In this document: in pieces, positions 27,389-28,227 of the stretch
How the letters are laid out: each line of letters opens with the position of its first letter
Numbering within the stretch: the stretch's first letter is position 1
Source of the DNA: Croceibacterium_A sp039927815
GTDB taxonomy: Bacteria; Pseudomonadota; Alphaproteobacteria; Sphingomonadales; Sphingomonadaceae
Length of the DNA stretch: 28,227 nucleotides
Reading direction: 5' to 3'
NCBI GenBank assembly: GCA_039927815.1
Contig: JBDSUJ010000092.1
Coordinates: 1-28,227 of the forward strand
Made by a program: the position numbers and the translations under genes
Notes under the pieces: generated by a model
What the model was told of the DNA's origin: nothing
Seen by the model: only the letters and a program-made list of their open reading frames with translations
The model's database searches: none

Positions 27389-28089
27389 AGCGTTTCTGGA
27401 CGGACGTGACGGTGGCGCAAGCCGATGGCGGGTTCCGGGTGGCGCTCGACGGGCGCGCGCTCCGCACCCCGCGCGGCGCGCCGCAGGTGGTGCCGACCCG
27501 GGCCTTGGCCGACGCGCTGGCGGCCGAGTGGCGCGCGCAAGGCGAGGTGGTCGATCCCCGCCGCCTGCTGCTGCGCGACCTGACCGACCTCGCGCTCGAC
27601 GTTGTCGTGGCCGACCGCGCCGACGCCGTCGCGCGGCTTGTGCCCTACGGTGACACCGACACACTGTGTTATCGCGCCGATCCCGACGATCCGCTCTACC
27701 GCCGCCAGCTGGCCTTGTGGGAGCCAGTGCTGGCCGCCGCCGAGCGGCGCCTCGGCGTGCGCTTCGAACGCACCAGCGGCGTGCTCCACCGACCCCAGCC
27801 ACCCGCCACGCTGGCGCGCCTGCGCGAGCGGGTGGAAGGCGAGAGCGCGTTCACGCTGGCCGCGCTACTGACGATGGCGCCGCTGACCGCATCGCTGACC
27901 ACCGCGCTCGCCGCGCTCGAGCCGGACGCGGACATCCCCGCGCTGTTCGCCGCGGCCAATTGCGAGGAAGACTGGCAGGCCGAGCAATGGGGCTGGGATG
28001 GCGACGCCGAGCACCACCGCGCGGCGCGGCTGGCGGTGTTCACGGCGGCGGCGCGGTTCGCGCGGCTGGCGCAAAACCAGGCCACTTAG
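27385..28089 (+). CDS. ATP12-family F1-ATPase assembly chaperone
   Basis: 234 residues. MKRFWTDVTVAQADGGFRVALDGRALRTP is the typical ATP12 opening, followed by PTRALADALAAEWRAQGE, the LVPYGDTDTLCYRAD segment and, near the end, NCEEDWQAEQWGWDGDAEHHRAARLAVF. ATP12 binds the alpha subunit during assembly of the F1 sector in mitochondria, and alphaproteobacteria carry the bacterial relatives. I chose the ATG at 27385, which overlaps the previous stop (ATGA), over the upstream ATG at 27367, which adds MAHPAR. It is the last gene of the operon. No terminator is visible before the insertion element begins. Confidence 0.94.
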   Translation: MKRFWTDVTVAQADGGFRVALDGRALRTPRGAPQVVPTRALADALAAEWRAQGEVVDPRRLLLRDLTDLALDVVVADRADAVARLVPYGDTDTLCYRADPDDPLYRRQLALWEPVLAAAERRLGVRFERTSGVLHRPQPPATLARLRERVEGESAFTLAALLTMAPLTASLTTALAALEPDADIPALFAAANCEEDWQAEQWGWDGDAEHHRAARLAVFTAAARFARLAQNQAT

Positions 28090-28227
28090 CCGCAATGTCT
28101 GCAATTGATGTCGTGGACGGCGCTCCATTCGACCGGCAGATTTGCTGGTCAATGTGGAGAGGAGAGCACGATGGAAGCGATTGCAGTGATTGGCATCGAC
28201 CTGGCGAAGTCGGTGTTTCAGGTTCAT
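28090..28227 (+). mobile_element. Left part of an IS110-family insertion sequence (outer boundary not resolved)
   Basis: Only 81 bases separate the ATP12 stop from the transposase start. They hold an imperfect 8-bp inverted repeat (GACCGGCA at 28131-28138 with TGCTGGTC at 28143-28150), which could be a subterminal repeat. IS110 elements lack long terminal repeats, so the left end cannot be placed by eye. The remainder lies past the window. Confidence 0.6.
28171..28227 (+). CDS. IS110-family (DEDD) transposase, N-terminal fragment at window edge
   Basis: Nineteen codons are visible, MEAIAVIGIDLAKSVFQVH. The IGIDLAK-x-FQVH pattern is the first acidic motif of the DEDD (RuvC-like) recombinases of the IS110 family, which use a structured bridge RNA to choose target and donor. 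A strong GGAGAGGAGAG lies just before the ATG. The gene continues beyond the window, so subgroup and intactness are unknown. Confidence 0.85.
   Translation, partial: MEAIAVIGIDLAKSVFQVH

Overview
The window looks like chromosomal DNA of a GC-rich alphaproteobacterium, most likely a sphingomonad (Sphingomonas/Novosphingobium type). The reasons are two large TonB-dependent receptors with IxVTGSR TonB boxes, a separate gatCAB operon for indirect aminoacylation, an ATP12-type F1 assembly chaperone, and an intergenic palindromic repeat whose arms (CCCTGAA / TTCAGGG, then GGATCCC / GGGAT) resemble the REP-like sequences I know from this order. This assignment is inference; there is no rRNA in the window. 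I saw no tRNA and no CRISPR array.

Layout. (1) 1-1447, minus: an HSD10-like short-chain dehydrogenase, then a methylthioadenosine phosphorylase cut by the window edge. (2) 1448-8721, plus: two paralogous TonB-dependent receptors. Each has its own terminator. They share a duplicated upstream regulatory region and almost the same signal peptide. The second receptor carries a +1 frameshift near 6290. (3) 8742-11378, minus: clpB with a good heat-shock (RpoH-type) promoter. (4) 11474-16965, plus: an MHS-type MFS transporter, a two-domain M16 peptidase lipoprotein and a ChrA chromate transporter. (5) 16962-23742, minus: a compact run of six genes, DUF4153 membrane protein - gatC - [REP-like element] - gatA - acyltransferase 3 - gatB - trmL. 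The acyltransferase overlaps both gatA and gatB. (6) 23853-24755, minus: a membrane-anchored FKBP prolyl isomerase and rpsU (ribosomal protein S21), separated by a terminator. (7) 24956-28089, plus: five genes with overlapping stop/start codons: crcB (fluoride channel), an RluC-type pseudouridine synthase, a Gph-like HAD phosphatase, a 72-residue two-helix membrane protein and an ATP12 chaperone. (8) 28171 to the end: first codons of an IS110-family (DEDD) transposase, so an insertion element begins close behind the ATP12 gene.

Most of the region is housekeeping: tRNA amidation and modification, ribosome, proteostasis and ATP synthase assembly. The accessory parts are the receptor pair, the transporters and the insertion element. 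I did not find a clearly new multi-gene system. The observations most worth following are the repeated GCGCAAC/GTTGC operator-like array upstream of both receptors, the frameshift in the second receptor, the repeat lodged between gatC and gatA, and the acyltransferase gene embedded in the gat operon.
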